64,000 nucleotides of DNA. Source: Siphonodentalium dalli. Its lineage: Eukaryota; Mollusca; Scaphopoda; Gadilida; Siphonodentaliidae. This document shows positions 24,384-37,100 of the stretch, one piece after another. A program made the position numbers and the translations under genes. The notes below the pieces were generated by a model. That model was not told where the DNA came from and ran no database searches. It saw nothing but the letters and a program-made list of their open reading frames with translations. Within the stretch, counting starts at the first letter, position 1. Each line of letters starts with the position of its first letter. The stretch covers positions 116,645,319 through 116,709,318 of the forward strand of contig CP136066.1 of NCBI GenBank assembly GCA_032622095.1, given 5' to 3'.

Positions 24384-25010
24384 CCCCCCCAGGTATTCTT
24401 TCCACTCACCCGATCCAAAAATGGACGCCGTCCAGAGGTGTTCAAATAGGGCACGCATGTAATTTCTCGGTCCTTTGACAGATTTAGGTCAAATAAAGGG
24501 TGTTCTAGGGTGGTCGCCAAGCCAATCTTAATATATACCCCACCCGATCAAAAATGGCCGCCGTCCAGAAGGGTTCAACTAGAGCACCAAAGCCTTTTCT
24601 CGACACCTTGACCGATTTAGGTCAAACAAAAGGTGTTGTTGGGTGGCCCCCAAGCCAATATAAATACCCCCTTCACTACACCCCGATCCAAAATGGCCGC
24701 CACCAGAAATGTTCAAATGTGGCAACCATACCATTTTCGACCTCTTGACCGTTTTAGGTCTAACAAAGTTGTTGTAGGGCGCCCGAAGACGATCTAAATA
24801 TTCACCCCTTTCACACCACCCCGATCGAAAATGGCCGCCGTCGAGAAGGGTTCAAATAGGACACCCATGCAATTTCTCGTCCCATTGACTGATTTAGGTC
24901 AAACAAAGGGTGCTGTATGGTGCCCCCAACGTACTCTTCCCACACACCTCACTCACCCCAATCCGATCCAAAATGGTCGCCGTCCAGAAGGGTTCAAAGC
25001 TACACGTTTT
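24384..25010. repeat. Tandem repeat, 134-142-bp unit, about 4.5 copies
   Basis: The block AAAATGG-CGCCGTC-AGA-G followed by GATTTAGGTCAAA recurs at about 24412, 24546, 24685, 24823 and 24965. Divergence between copies is moderate, including indels. Confidence 0.88.
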
Positions 25011-26174
25011 GAGATATCGGCCTAAGTTGAAGCAAAAACGTGTAAACAATAATTCGGTGGCAGAGACAAGCTGTCCACAGTGCGACCACCGACATGCTAA
25101 ATTGGCTTAAATCAAAACATAATTCTTCCGCGCAATTTTGCGCAGACACATTCTATTCTCCTATATATACTGTCTGAATAGCGATGGCTGCTCACTGCAT
25201 TCGCACGTGAGCGACTAAAAGATGCCGAAAAAACCTTCTGAGAGACAAAATCAATATCGGTTTTATTTCCATGATACAGACGATATATACGAATCTTCCA
25301 TAGCTCTTAGATCTTGAACTGAGCCGGCCATATCGAATAGCAAATGAAACTGATAATAATGCGCGCCTGTCTATAGTTGAGTTGAAAGGGTCACTCTCAG
25401 CTAAAAAAAAACGTTTTGAAAATGTGCCGAATGATACACAGGATTTGCTATCGGCACTAATAACGCAGTTACTTCGATTGTGTTCCTGTTATTGTGCCTG
25501 TTATATACAACGAGATTTCAAAACCTGTGTACTGTCATCACATTTCCATAACCAGCGTACATTTCAGCACTTTTTATTTTGGTGAGTCATAGTTGAATTA
25601 TCTTCTCCTTAGTTATAATTGGATTATTCATATTTGCTACACGTTTCATAGTGCTACACGTTTGAAACAAAACTTCTAGACGGTGTAACCATGTATATTA
25701 ATTAATGCAACACAATTTACACATATACATATGGCTGAACCTGGTTAATATATCATACAAATTTTTTTTTAACAATGACACTTTTCTATATAGTATACTG
25801 TGAGGGGCGGCATAGTCTTCCTGTCATGTACTTTTAGGTAAATGTAAGTTGCAATTGATAAATAATGTGGTCTCGGAACAGATATAGGATGGATATATAC
25901 ATAAACGATCTTCAAAATTGCGCAGAAAGTGATACTACTCGACCTGCACGCATGAATGCTTAACACGGGGATTGCTTTAGTTCTGGATGTCGAGCAAAAA
26001 AATCAACACTCCGTGTGACAAAATAAAGGTCAATTTACAATTCGTTCCACGTGGAACATATATCAATTGGGTCTGACATGTATATTGAAGGTCCAAAATG
26101 TATTGGACTTTCTTAAATTATGTGGCGAAAAATAATCGACAGCGATATTTGTACTGAAGAAGTACTGATATATA
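25011..26174. other. Intron; nothing recognised
   Basis: AT-rich intronic sequence, including a palindromic TTCCACGTGGAA at about 26045. No exon recognised. Confidence 0.45.
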
Positions 26175-26310
26175 ACGATAATGTATCAAAGTACCACAAC
26201 ATGATAATACCGATAGTGTATCAAAGTACCACAAAATGATAATACCGATAGTGTATCAAAGTACCACAAAATGATAATACCGATAATGTGTCAAAGTACC
26301 ACAAAATGTC
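26175..26310. repeat. Tandem repeat, about 35-bp unit, four copies
   Basis: GTATCAAAGTACCACAA followed by ATGATAATACCGATA repeats four times just inside the intron, within 40 bases of the donor at 26346. Confidence 0.92.
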
Positions 26311-26346
26311 CAAGGTCGCCTCAGTTGGCAAGTGAAATATATGTAC

Positions 26347-26463
26347 CTCGAAGTAACGATAGAAGTCCCGTGAGATCGCTGTCATGTTGTACAAAGTGCT
26401 TCTTCCGGTCATGAATGTTGTCATATCTGTTTCTTGCAGTGGCATCGTTACCAAGGACACGTT
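26347..26463 (-). CDS. Dispatched-like protein, extracellular-loop exon after the giant intron
   Basis: 117 nt, 39 codons, phase 0-0, between the acceptor ATTGTTACAG and the donor GTACAT. The peptide starts NVSLVTMPLQETDMTTFMTG and ends RDFYRYFE. There is an N-x-S glycosylation sequon at the start and N-M-T further on, as expected for an extracellular loop. The intron upstream (26464-50715) holds the LTR element. Confidence 0.86.
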
Positions 26464-27329
26464 CTGTAACAATTAGATTAAATCACGATTGAACTCAAGT
26501 GAAATGTTTATATATAGAGAACATCACGATTCGGTACCCAAGTGAAATATTTATATGCCATTAGTCAGATATTGTTTTATGGAACTGATCCCATGGCAAT
26601 GCTTTACCACGCGCCGATATTGATACAAGTTTCCGTTTTATGGTGAGGCATCTGGAGGCCAATTATTCCAGATAGGGATGCAACCTGATATCATATTAAC
26701 GGTGTGAGGTTGAAGGTGGGACAGTGGATGCAGTTTTGGTTAATGTATCCTTAAAATTAGCTCCTTATATTATAACACACAGGCAACACTAATATATTGT
26801 GGGTCGACGACGGGTGTGCGAAATTTGCCTGTTGAAACATAATTATATCAAGGTACACAGTTCATCGATTTTTTTTGGTCATCTGCATGTTAGTGAATAT
26901 GGTCTCTGGATATTGTTTTCATCCCGAGCCTTATCGGAAAATCGACTGGTCAATTATATTGTGGAACACCTGTGATTATATAGTCTAGGAAAAACTTGAC
27001 ATATATAGGTGTTGCCTCAAGAAGGAATTTGTAAGACCAACATTTTTGGTTAGCATAAATCCTTAACTTTCGGAATCTGTGTTGGTTTTGTCAGACAGTC
27101 GTTTTCTTGAAGCACCCCATGAAAAAATAGTTCATTTTTTAAATAAATCCTGACATACTTGACAGCGTATATTCATACATTTCGAGAAGATACATTGGTC
27201 CCATTGAGAATGGGGCAATGACCAGAGTAATACATGTAACCATTGAATCTCGGAATGACAGTCATGTGACGTCAAATAATTTCAGGGCAAGTAGCTAGAA
27301 TCAAGAATATGACGATTTCTTAATCTGAC
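26464..27329. other. Giant intron, 3' part; nothing recognised
   Basis: No coding segment or clear element before the LINE fragment. Confidence 0.45.
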
Positions 27330-27608
27330 TTCAACAAAACCTAAAAGTAAAGGTTTGAAATTTGTTCATCTTAATTATAGGAGCCTTCCACCTAATATAG
27401 ACGAAATTCAAATTACCATCAATGAGTATCAACCATCAATAATGGCTTTTACTTAAACCTGGTTGGATAATTCAGTAGATAACTCTGAGATTTCAGTTCC
27501 TAACTGATACTTTTCCATTTTGAGAAACGACAGGAGTAGAACTGGTGGGGGTGTTTGCTTATATATTCACCAATCACTCTCGTTTAACCCCAGACCTGAT
27601 CTTCGATC
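27330..27608 (+). pseudogene. LINE endonuclease domain, N-terminal piece, cut by the LTR element
   Basis: The plus frame reads GLKFVHLNYRSLPPNIDEI, then WLDNS and SRTGGGVCLYIHQSL, the opening of a LINE apurinic-like endonuclease. One in-frame stop and a frame change show decay. The sequence stops at GATC (27605-27608), where the LTR element begins. The rest resumes at 41622 with a second GATC. Confidence 0.87.
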
Positions 27609-28064
27609 TGTGAGGTAATGAACACATAGATATAGTAGGTACAAGTCTTTATTATGTTGTGAATAAGATATGCAGTGTGTACAAATATAATGATCAATAG
27701 TCGCCGCGAAATGATGTCCCCGAATGGGTGATGCCTGGTGTGAATGATGCCTGGATATGATCTAGGGAGGAGATGAGTCTAGTGAAAGCATGAGGTGATG
27801 GGATGTGGTTGTCTCTTATATACTATTTGGGACGCATATTAGATGAGGCGTTTGGCAATACACATCGGGATTGGTTCCTTCGTTATGGGCATTTCCCTTG
27901 ACCATATTTGGGAGCCATCTTCATTGTGTGTATATCTTCGCTGAGATTAAGACGTGTGAGGTTTCGAGAACCGAACACGAATATCTGAGTTTGGGGTTTT
28001 AATTATTGGGACATTCGTATAGTTTGAATCAAGTTGTGAGATTATAATGGGTAGTTATCTCACA
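27609..28064 (-). repeat. 3' LTR of the element
   Basis: 456 bp, identical to the other LTR except for two bases near 27999. It carries a TATA motif (27815-27822) and the AATAAA signal (27648-27653) in minus orientation. It lies directly beside the polypurine tract. Confidence 0.97.
27648..27653 (-). terminator. LTR polyadenylation signal (3' LTR)
   Basis: The minus-strand reading is AATAAAGACTTG, about 160 bases downstream of the TATA box and about 40 bases before the LTR end. This suits 3' processing of the element RNA and possibly of host transcripts crossing the intron. Confidence 0.7.
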
Positions 28065-28079
28065 TATGTCCCCCACCCG
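28065..28079 (-). promoter_or_regulatory. Polypurine tract
   Basis: The minus strand reads GGGTGGGGGACATA immediately before the 3' LTR, the position and composition of a plus-strand DNA primer. Confidence 0.85.
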
Positions 28080-28871
28080 TGTAAGATTTTTAGCGCAGCG
28101 GAAAATCTTATGTAACATCAAAATTATGGACCTAACTGGGGTAATTGTGATCATGTAATGTGGATGAGGCTGAAATGAAGTATAATAACATTGATTGTGG
28201 TGAAGTTATGATTAATACATGTGGAACAAAGTTGTCTTAAAATGATGATATGCAATATTAAGTTGTCTTAAAATGATGATACGCAATATTATGAGATTAT
28301 GAAATAAATGGTGGGAAAAGCATATATGGGTTGGTATATAAAATGATCGTGCAAGCAGTCATAATGCGTGCTATATTGATATGTAGGATAAGGTATGATA
28401 ATAGAATATAGAGATACAAGTATGAGAAGTAATGAATATAACAATACGGTAATAGTGCATGGTATGTTTTGTAAATGATGAACATTGGTGATGAATTATA
28501 TAAATGCATGTTGTGTTGTTAATAAAATCATGACGATATGTATACATTCGGTATTGTGGTAATGAGAGACCAAATGTTTCTCATCTGCCGTCAATTGCAC
28601 AGGGAATTGTTGAGAGCATGTGTCAGAGGTGAAATATTGTTTGGAGTGTGGTATGTGAGGCTTTGATAATGCGTTTGTTGATAGTTGGCGAGATCCATGA
28701 CCAATGTTATTGAAGATAATCGGCGGTCAGTTGTCTAACTCTTGGGATTGGCACGTGTCATAATGGCGTTAGCATATGCAGCTGACGTGGTATGCATGCA
28801 GTAACGATATTAGAATTAGTCTGTGGGTTTGTGCCCCTTATAGGAAAAAAATGGTATTATTGGGAAAATTA
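28080..28871 (-). other. Element 3' untranslated region
   Basis: About 790 bases between the env stop and the polypurine tract with no supported frame. It includes two copies of GTTGTCTTAAAATGATGATA (about 28230 and 28262, plus-strand reading). Confidence 0.5.
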
Positions 28872-30467
28872 TCAATATAGATTAAGTGGTGGGTTATGGA
28901 TGGACGCGTGAGTTTTTATTATTTTCATAGGTCGTAATGTGGATGATTCATCATCAACATCTCGCGGGTGTTTTTTGGGAAATGTCAAATCTTCTTGTGT
29001 ACTTTGTATTTGAGGTTGCTTAGCTGGAGACAAATGAATATCTTTTGTAGCTTCCTTGGGTATTGGTGGGGTTAGTCTGTGACGAAGTTGCATATCAGTT
29101 CCATTTATCATTTGGTTAAGTTTATTTCGTCGCTTTGCGATTTTAATTCGTCGCGTGTTGTGATTGCGTTGAGTCTGATATTGGGAAATTTTCGTAATAC
29201 ACTGAATAATGTATTTGCGACTTGAGATGGCAATCAGTAAAATTAATATGAACGTAATGACCGCGGGAATGATGATTTGGTAATAATTCTGTTTTTTCTT
29301 TTGTTTGATGGGTTGCAGGGAAGTGACTGTTTGCAGAAAATCATATAATGATAGTTGCTTTATGGGGGGTAACTTGTTTGGAATCGATACTTGAGGGGGC
29401 AAGTTATGAATTTGGGAAAATAATGGCTTCCATTGTGGCAATTTATGTAATTCAATAGTTGATTGTAATTGGGTTATTTGTGTCTTGATGGTGATGTTTG
29501 ATGAGTTCAAAGTTGTGAATGCAATTAGTTTGATACTGGCTGATGTAGCTATGCACCTTGGTGGTAAAGTTATCGTTGCGATGGGGGGTAAGATTGTGAT
29601 TCTATACGGTCGTTTTCTTAAGAGATTGTGATGACAGTTTACTGTAAATGTATGAGCTTTCGTGGTTGTTATACATGGCTTAATAGCGGATGGTAAATTA
29701 TACTGAGGGTAAATGGCTATAGGGCAATTTGTGGCGGTATTTTTTGTATCATTGGTGAATATGTTGAGTAGGCAGTTATGATTATGTGATGCGGCGATTG
29801 AAATTTTTTGAATTTTACAATATGGTAATTTGTTTAAAATACACGGGTGATTGTCACCAATGGTGGTATATTTGGATCGGTCGGGAGATAATAGCAGGTA
29901 ATTATGAGTAATATCGATTCGGGCAACTGTATATTTATTGTTGTGTCTGAGTCTTGGGTCTCGAGGGTCTAATGGATAAAAAAATGGTATAGCGCGGAAT
30001 ATGTCAAACTGCATTCTGATATCGCGTAAATAAATTGTTATGGTAATGATTAGTCTGCTGTCTGTGAGTATGGTTTGTGTCTTCAAATGTTGGTAATATT
30101 TTGCAATTCCCGATTCTATGGGGAATGGTAACTTCAAATGGGCTGGAAGTAATTTCGTTATACTGTCAAGTGCCTTTTTTAAATGTATTGGGCTTATGAT
30201 CTCCGGTGTAAATCGGTGGTTAATTAGAGAGGCAATTTGAACTTTAAGATGTCGCAAATATAATTTTGCTTGGATAACATCTTGTTGTATTTCATGTAAT
30301 ATTACTAGAAACTTAGCGTTGATGATTGTGAATATTTCAATTGTATGCACATGTTTTTGGGTTCGATGTGTTTCTTTTCGAAGTGTGGCTTGAATATTGG
30401 ATATTGTTGTTGATAATGTGTTGACTCGTTGGCGATTTTCGTTTGAAATGACGCGTGTTATATTCAT
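28872..30467 (-). pseudogene. env: Envelope-like protein, C-terminal part (frame 2)
   Basis: 531 codons open from a Met-type start, although the frame really continues upstream to the homopolymer at 30500-30509. The region resembles the F1/TM half of errantivirus and baculovirus F-like envelopes. It has a long helical N-terminal part, a cysteine-bearing middle (residues about 209-305), and one membrane anchor near residues 405-425 (PAVITFILILLIAIS) preceded by KQKKK. A basic, proline-rich ~105-residue cytoplasmic tail follows. It is separated from the N-terminal half by a frame break, so in this copy a full envelope would need slippage or a corrected sequence. Function as a fusogen is inferred only. 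Confidence 0.82.
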
Positions 30468-31047
30468 GATAGAATAAGCGGTTTGAGTATCGTGTTGGAT
30501 TTTTTTTTTGGTTTTGGTAGAGGGTTCGTATGTTATCTTCTACATGTGTAATATCTGACATCGAAGGGGTGCCAAATAGAAACTTGGCGATATCGCTTAT
30601 TACGGGTAATATTGCTCGTTTGAGTCTTTTGGTATTATGGAGTTGATAATAATTATGATATTCATATTGGATTTGTTTTGTTTCCGTGAGAGCCGCTGCT
30701 AATTCAGTTTGTAAATCTGTCAAAATGTTGATGAGATTAAAGTTAATGTTATTTGTCTCGTTCCTGAATGGAGGTTTGTTATGGTGATATGTGCTTTGAT
30801 GAAACGTGGCACAAATGCTATTGAGTTTATTTTGGGCCATCCTTATGTCGGTAGCGAGTCTTGCTATGTAGGTATAATATGGTGTGAGTTCGATGAGAAA
30901 ACTGAGATCCCAATTTTCATTTGAGACAGCAATTTGCCGGTGATGCAAAAATAACATGTTCTGTCGAGTTAACATAGCGTCACTAGTTTGAAAGCCGATG
31001 ATAAGTATGAAGAGGGTCGCTTTAACGAAGTTTTCTGTAGGCTTCAT
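30337..31047 (-). pseudogene. env: Envelope-like protein, N-terminal part with furin and fusion-peptide region
   Basis: The likely start is the Met at 31047, fourteen bases after a splice acceptor, rather than upstream starts. It is followed by a signal-peptide-like segment (KATLFILIIGF). About 140 residues on, KRLKR is a furin-type cleavage site, directly followed by the hydrophobic AILPVISDIAKFLFGT. This arrangement characterises F-like envelopes of errantiviruses and baculoviruses. The frame leaves the conserved reading after 30500-30509, a run of ten T on the plus strand. Beyond it the remaining ~50 codons look like out-of-frame sequence. Together with 28872-30467 it makes one broken gene. 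Confidence 0.85.
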
Positions 31048-31059
31048 ATCGCTTGCACC

Positions 31060-31075
31060 CCTATAAGTAAAAATA
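31060..31075 (-). promoter_or_regulatory. Candidate splice acceptor for env mRNA
   Basis: The minus strand reads ATTTTTACTTATAG then GGGTGC, a pyrimidine tract plus AG ending at 31061, with env ATG at 31047. Retroviral and errantiviral envelopes are made from spliced RNA. The matching donor may be at 40562-40563. Confidence 0.65.
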
Positions 31076-31134
31076 TAGGTGTGTATTAGCGGGTTAGCCG
31101 GTATCTGATTATAAAGATAGATTCGCGTGGGCAT

Positions 31135-34123
31135 GGCTTTTATGGGTTAACTGGTTTGATTTAATCGATGAGTTTTTTCGGCCGGTGTAAGTTGTAATGT
31201 CATTCTCAAATTACTGTGTAATATTGGTACCCCCAGAAATCGACGAAATATGACGTCACGCGATGCCAGTGTGTGTACCAATTAGCCGCGCTGCGTGCGC
31301 TAGGCGTGTCGACGAAGGTAATTAGTGGTATAGCGGTATAAATGCGTTGGCCATTATGGCTGTGAATTATCTTTGATAGCTGTTTGTGCCTATATAATTT
31401 AACGTGGGCTACATCGTGCTAATGAAGATTGGTTTCATTGAAAATATCACATGGACATCTGAATGTGAACGACGAGTGGTATTGCTGTATTATTTATAAA
31501 ATGTATGTGTCATAGGGTGTAGGTATACCAACAGTCATGTCAATATGGATATCAAAAGGCATATGAATAAATGCGTATTGTGTACTGCTATATATAGGTT
31601 CTTATTGCTATATTTGACATGATTATTGGCGGAAATATTTGTTGATTGTATAGTATTAGGGGAGTGCAATTGACGCATGGACTAGTAGTTCTATCTATAT
31701 TGTAATGATAATATTTGATCGCGCATTGTCACGCGGCTCTGGTTATCTTGGCGGTGGGGGGGGGGGGTATGTATACGATATCGTCGTGTTGGGAGATATA
31801 TTGTGATTTGCACATACATGTTATTCAGGCTCATTTTAGCTCTGCACATGTATATGTGATTTAGGGTATTGTGGGCAGTTGGGGGGGGGTGGTACATATA
31901 CGATATGGTCGTGTTGAGAGATATATTGTGACTTACATCTCACTAGATACGTGGTGTGTGGGGGAGGGGTCTGGTGTATGTGTTGTGGAAGTGGAAGGTT
32001 AACCTATCGGTGTTCTTGTCATACTTATTGGTTTGTGTGGGTCGCTTGATTTGGGTTATTTGAGTTTAATGAATAATTATGGATAGTTTTATGTTTATGA
32101 GGCAGATAAATTGGCTGGGAAATGTTTGTTTATGTTATGGTTTATGTTGAAATATTCCTATTTATTGATATGATACTTGTGTAACATATTTTTATTGTAT
32201 TTATTTTGTTTTTGTTGTTTGAGGGAAGCAAGTTTTAGCCCTGTGTGCATTGTGCACCGATGCACACTGGACTTGCCAGCATTGAGTTATATCTGATTAT
32301 TAGACCGCTGCCAAGAATTATTACAGAGTTCAATACTGTTATTGATTGGGTTATCTAAGTTTTAGAATGAAGAGCGTTTGTTTGTTCGTTCGAATAAATT
32401 TGGTTTTAGTTATTTCGGAGAGTTTATGGGAACGTATGAAATATGGGAGAAATGCCAGGGTTGATATAATATACGCTCTATAGTAAAGAGTGTTATACGT
32501 TTGCTTCTGGGTTTCGTGGGTTCAAATAATGTCGGTAAATGTATGTGAGATGCGAGGTGAGAAATCAGTGATGGTGGTGGAAATGTCGTGGTTTCTATAC
32601 CAATCGTTCTGTGATAAAGAATGTTATTTGGCAGTATTGGGGGAGGGTGATATTGAGGGAAATATGCCGTGATGATTGTATCACCTACTATATAATATAA
32701 TTATAGTGGCATTGGTGGGTGGGGGTGTCTACTTGAGGGATAATATGCCGTTGTTTCTGTACCAATCGTTCTATGATAAAGAGCGTTGTTTGGCAGGAGG
32801 GGGTAGTAATATTGAGGGAAATATGCCGTGATTATTGTATCAACTACTATATAATATATATAGTGTATTGTGGCGTAGGTGGGGGGGGGGGTGTCTATAT
32901 TGAGGGATAATATGCCGTGATTATTGTATCAACTACTATATAATATATATAGTGTATTGTGGCGTAGGTGGGCTATGTCAATGAATATATGATTGAGTTA
33001 AGTATATTGGAGGGAATGAAGATGTAACTGAGTCATGAACGGGAGTTTGCCATATTTCGGAGATTGGTGCGAGAGACAATGATCGACGGATTGGCATGTT
33101 TCGTGAATAAACAATTAGGCAAAGACGCCGAGTGTCAGTCATTAGCGAAAGATATATATTACATGTCGGTTAAATTTACTTCGGCATCATGACTCAATGT
33201 ACACCTGTTAGCGATAATTGAATTAGAGATTTGGGAAACGGGACGATGCCCTGTTTGATATATATACTATATGATCATGCAACTGGTATGAGTAAAGTTT
33301 ATCGTGGTTTCTATACCAATCGTTCTGTGATAAAGAACGTTATTTGGCAGTATTGGGGGGGTGATATTGAGGGAAATATGCCGTGATGATTGTATCACCT
33401 ACTATATAATATAATTATAGTGGCATTGGTGGGTGGGGGTGTCTACTTGAGGGATAATATGCCGTGGTTTCTGTACCAATCGTTCTATGATAAAGAGCGT
33501 TGTTTGGCAGGAGGGGGTAGTAATATTGAGGGAAATATGCCGTGATTATTGTATCAACTACTATATAATATATATAGTGTATTGTGGCGTAGGTGGGGGG
33601 GTGTCTATATTGAGGGATAATATGCCGTGATTATTGTATCAACTACTATATAATATATATAGTGTATTGTGGCGTAGGTGGGCTATGTCAATTAATATAT
33701 GATTGAGTTAAGTATATTGGAGGGAATGAAGATGTAACTGAGTCATGAACGGGAGTTTGCCATATTTCGGAGATTGGTGCGAGAGACAATGATCGACAGA
33801 TTGGCATGTTTCGTGAATAAACAATTAGGCAAAGACGCCGAGTGTCAGTCATTAGCGAAAGATATATATTACATGTCGGTTAAATTTACTTCGGCATCAT
33901 GACTCAATGTACACCTGTTAGCGATAATTGAATTAGAGATTTGGGAAACGGGACGATGCCCTGTTTGATATATATACTATATGATCATGCAACTGGTATG
34001 AGTAAAGTTTATCATTGGTGTGTCTATCTATGTTATGCCTTTGTAAAACCTGTTTTATATAATACTAATAAAAGTTATGTAAACTATCTATCATTAGTGA
34101 TTGTGAAGTACTTTGATACATAA
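31135..34123 (-). other. Pol-env spacer of the LTR element, no supported gene
   Basis: About 3 kb separates the pol stop from env. It is G-rich on the plus strand (runs at 31757, 31882 and 32880), contains a 716-bp tandem duplication, and has no frame with recognisable features. A spacer this long is unusual for such elements. Confidence 0.7.
32587..34014. repeat. 716-bp tandem duplication inside the LTR element
   Basis: CGTGGTTTCTATACCAATCG begins at 32587 and again at 33303, and sequence then runs in parallel to about 33302 and 34014. The copies differ by a few substitutions and by lengths of G runs. Each copy itself contains shorter repeats built on GAGGGAAATATGCCGTGATT and TCAACTACTATATAATATAT. 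Confidence 0.95.
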
Positions 34124-37100
34124 TTATGAATGTTCGATATCAGTTGTCATCTGATATAAATCATATGTTTCCGTACTTTCGTTTGACCAATTCGTCGAAC
34201 GGCTGTCGGGTGATGTATATTGGAAGGAATTAGAAAACGATGAATCTTTAGGCGTGTGTTTGGCGTATGGTGTATATAATTTACGATGCCGGCCGCGTTT
34301 GTTATCTGCGCGATCCGATTTTGTGTCTGGCGTCGTACTATAAGAATTTTGTGTAATTAATTTGTGTTTTATGACATTTGGTTCCTTTGTTTGGGGCCTA
34401 GATTGGTTGCTGGGTGAAAAATCCGGGGGTGATTGGCTGTCTGTTTTATTAAAATGTTTCGAAGCCATGAGTCTGTTGGCTAATTCAGCCAATGGTATTG
34501 AAGAGCTGTCGTCTGTGTTTGAGCGCTCAAGTTGAGCGCGCTTAATTGCCGTCGTTTTGAGGTCATCGTCTGATTCCAATGTGGATTGAGAGCTATTATT
34601 ATCGACACTGGCTTCACTCGGTGGAAATGCAAATCGATTATGTCGTTTATTTTTTAAGTGATTAGGAATTTGAGGTGTAGGCCAATCAACGGGGGATGGT
34701 TTGATGTGTTTAGCGTGTGATTTTGTTAATTTAGCAGATAGGTCATGTCTTAATATGTAAGATATGGGGCCTGTCTGTTTCAAGATACGCCAAAACGGCT
34801 CATATTTAAATGAAAATTTGTGATTTGGTTGGTGGATTTTGTAATAGACAGATTGGCCTATTTTAAAGGTTGGAATAGATCCACCTTTGTTCTGTTTGTG
34901 GTTGCGAGAGGCTGTTTCGAGAAGAGATTTTGTAGTTTTAAAAATAATGTGTTGATTTTGAAGCGTGGTGGCTAAAAAATCCTCTCCTAAATACTTTTCT
35001 CTGTGTGTTAAAATTCGGTCTATGCTTATCTGTGGTTCTCTAAAAAAAGTTAGAAAAATTGGTGAATGTGTATGTACACTGGAACAATAGAAGTTCATTG
35101 CTTGTGATGCATAATTTAGATATAGGTCCCAATTTTCTACATTTGCTTGGGTGATTGTTGAAATGATTGATGCTAGACTTCTATGCGAGCGTTCTGACTT
35201 CCCATTGCTTTGGGGTGAGTAGAACGAACTGAGGCGGTGATTGATATGGTAATATTTACAAAATTCAGTAAAGGTAGAGTTTGCAAACTCGGACCCATTA
35301 TCCGTTAAAATACCTTCAACTGATCCAAATAAAGTGAAATACTCTGAATTCAATCTTTCTAAAATTGTATCCACCATTTTGTTAGGTAATGCATATGCTA
35401 AAGTATGTAATGAAAATTGATCAATAATAGTTAAGATAAATCTATTTCCTGACTGTGTTTTGGGGGAAAATGGTCCCATAAGATCGATGGCTATGAGCTG
35501 TCCTGGCCTTGATGGGGCAGTGACTGGTTGAAGCGGGATTTTTGGATTATAAGCATTTCGTTGTCGGCATGTGTGACAATTGTTTATGTATGTGACAATT
35601 TTTGCAAACAACTGAGGTGTGTAATATCTGTTTCGTATGGTCGCGTATAGCGATTGTACCGCTCTATGGCCGAGACTGTGATATTGGGATATAACTTCCT
35701 GCGCTATTTTGTCCGTTATATATATTCGTAATTTAGGTATGTCATTATATATTGATATATAGTGTAGGATACCATCTTTGAGAATAAAGGTTTTTGCTAA
35801 TTTTTCGGGTATATTTGTTGATTGCATTTGTTTGATAATCTCGGTGATTGTGTGGTCTGCTGATTGTTCATCTCTTATATTAGTTATAGGAGGAAGGGCC
35901 GGGCTGTCGTCAAGATCAACTGATGATTCAGAATCCGTGTTCTTTTTTGGTTGTTTATTTCGTTTTGAGAATTCCTGAATATCTTTCATGTCAAGTATAT
36001 TAACATCCTGTACAAGGGGATTGGTGGGTGGATTTGGGTCGCTATCTGTGCAAGAAATGATGCACGGGTGTGTGTCGGGGTTTATCCGACTGCAAAAATC
36101 GGCCGTAACATTGTTCGTGCCTTTAATATAAGTAATTTTTGGGTTCAATGCTGATATTTCCAAAAACCATTTTTGAATTTTTGTGTTTATCAGATCCTGT
36201 TTTTTAAACATGTGGATGAGGGGTAAGTGATCTGTTTTAATCTCTACTTGGGATCCCTGTAAGTAAAATTTAAATTGCCTTGCAAACGTATATATAGCGA
36301 ATGCTTCTTTTTCCGTGACAGAATAATTCCTTTGTGATTTGTTAAGTTTTTTACTGGCGAACGCGATTGGTAGTTCAACGTGTTTATCATCTTGGCTATT
36401 AGCATATTGTGATAGTATTGCCCCGATACTATGGATAGATGCATCTACTATCAGAATGAACAGTTTGTCGGGATTTGGGTAAGCTAAGATGGGGGCGGTT
36501 GCTAAGCTTTCTTTAAGCGTGTCGAACGCTGTTTGGCACGGCGCATCCCACACAAATTTAGCATATTTGGCTGTGAGTTTGATTAAAGGCAATGCCGTAG
36601 ATGCGAAAGTAGGAGAATATGACCTGTAAAAATTAAGAATTCCCAGTAATCTGCGGACTTCTTTAACTGATTTCGGAGGTGGTAGAGACTTGATAATTGA
36701 AATTTTTTCAGGGTCAGGGGATGTGCCCTTGTCGGAAATAATATGCCCTAAAAATTTGACTTGTGGTTGGCAAAATTTAGATTTTGATAGTTTAACTATT
36801 AAGCCGTATTCCCTGAGTCTGTCAAATAATTTTGTGAGCTGCTGTATATGCGTTTGAGGATCGGAGCTATGACAGATCAGGTCATCGACAAATCCTTCTA
36901 CAAATGGTAAATCGTGTAGGGCCATGTTCATGAGTTTTAAAAAATACCCTGAGCTCGAGACATATCCCATCGGGGCTCTTTGATAACTGTATTGTCCTTC
37001 GGACGTATTCATAGTTAATATGGGAACATCTTCGGGTTCGACTCCAATAACATGATAAGCATTTGATAAATCAAAGATACTGAAAATAGTTGAGCCGAGT

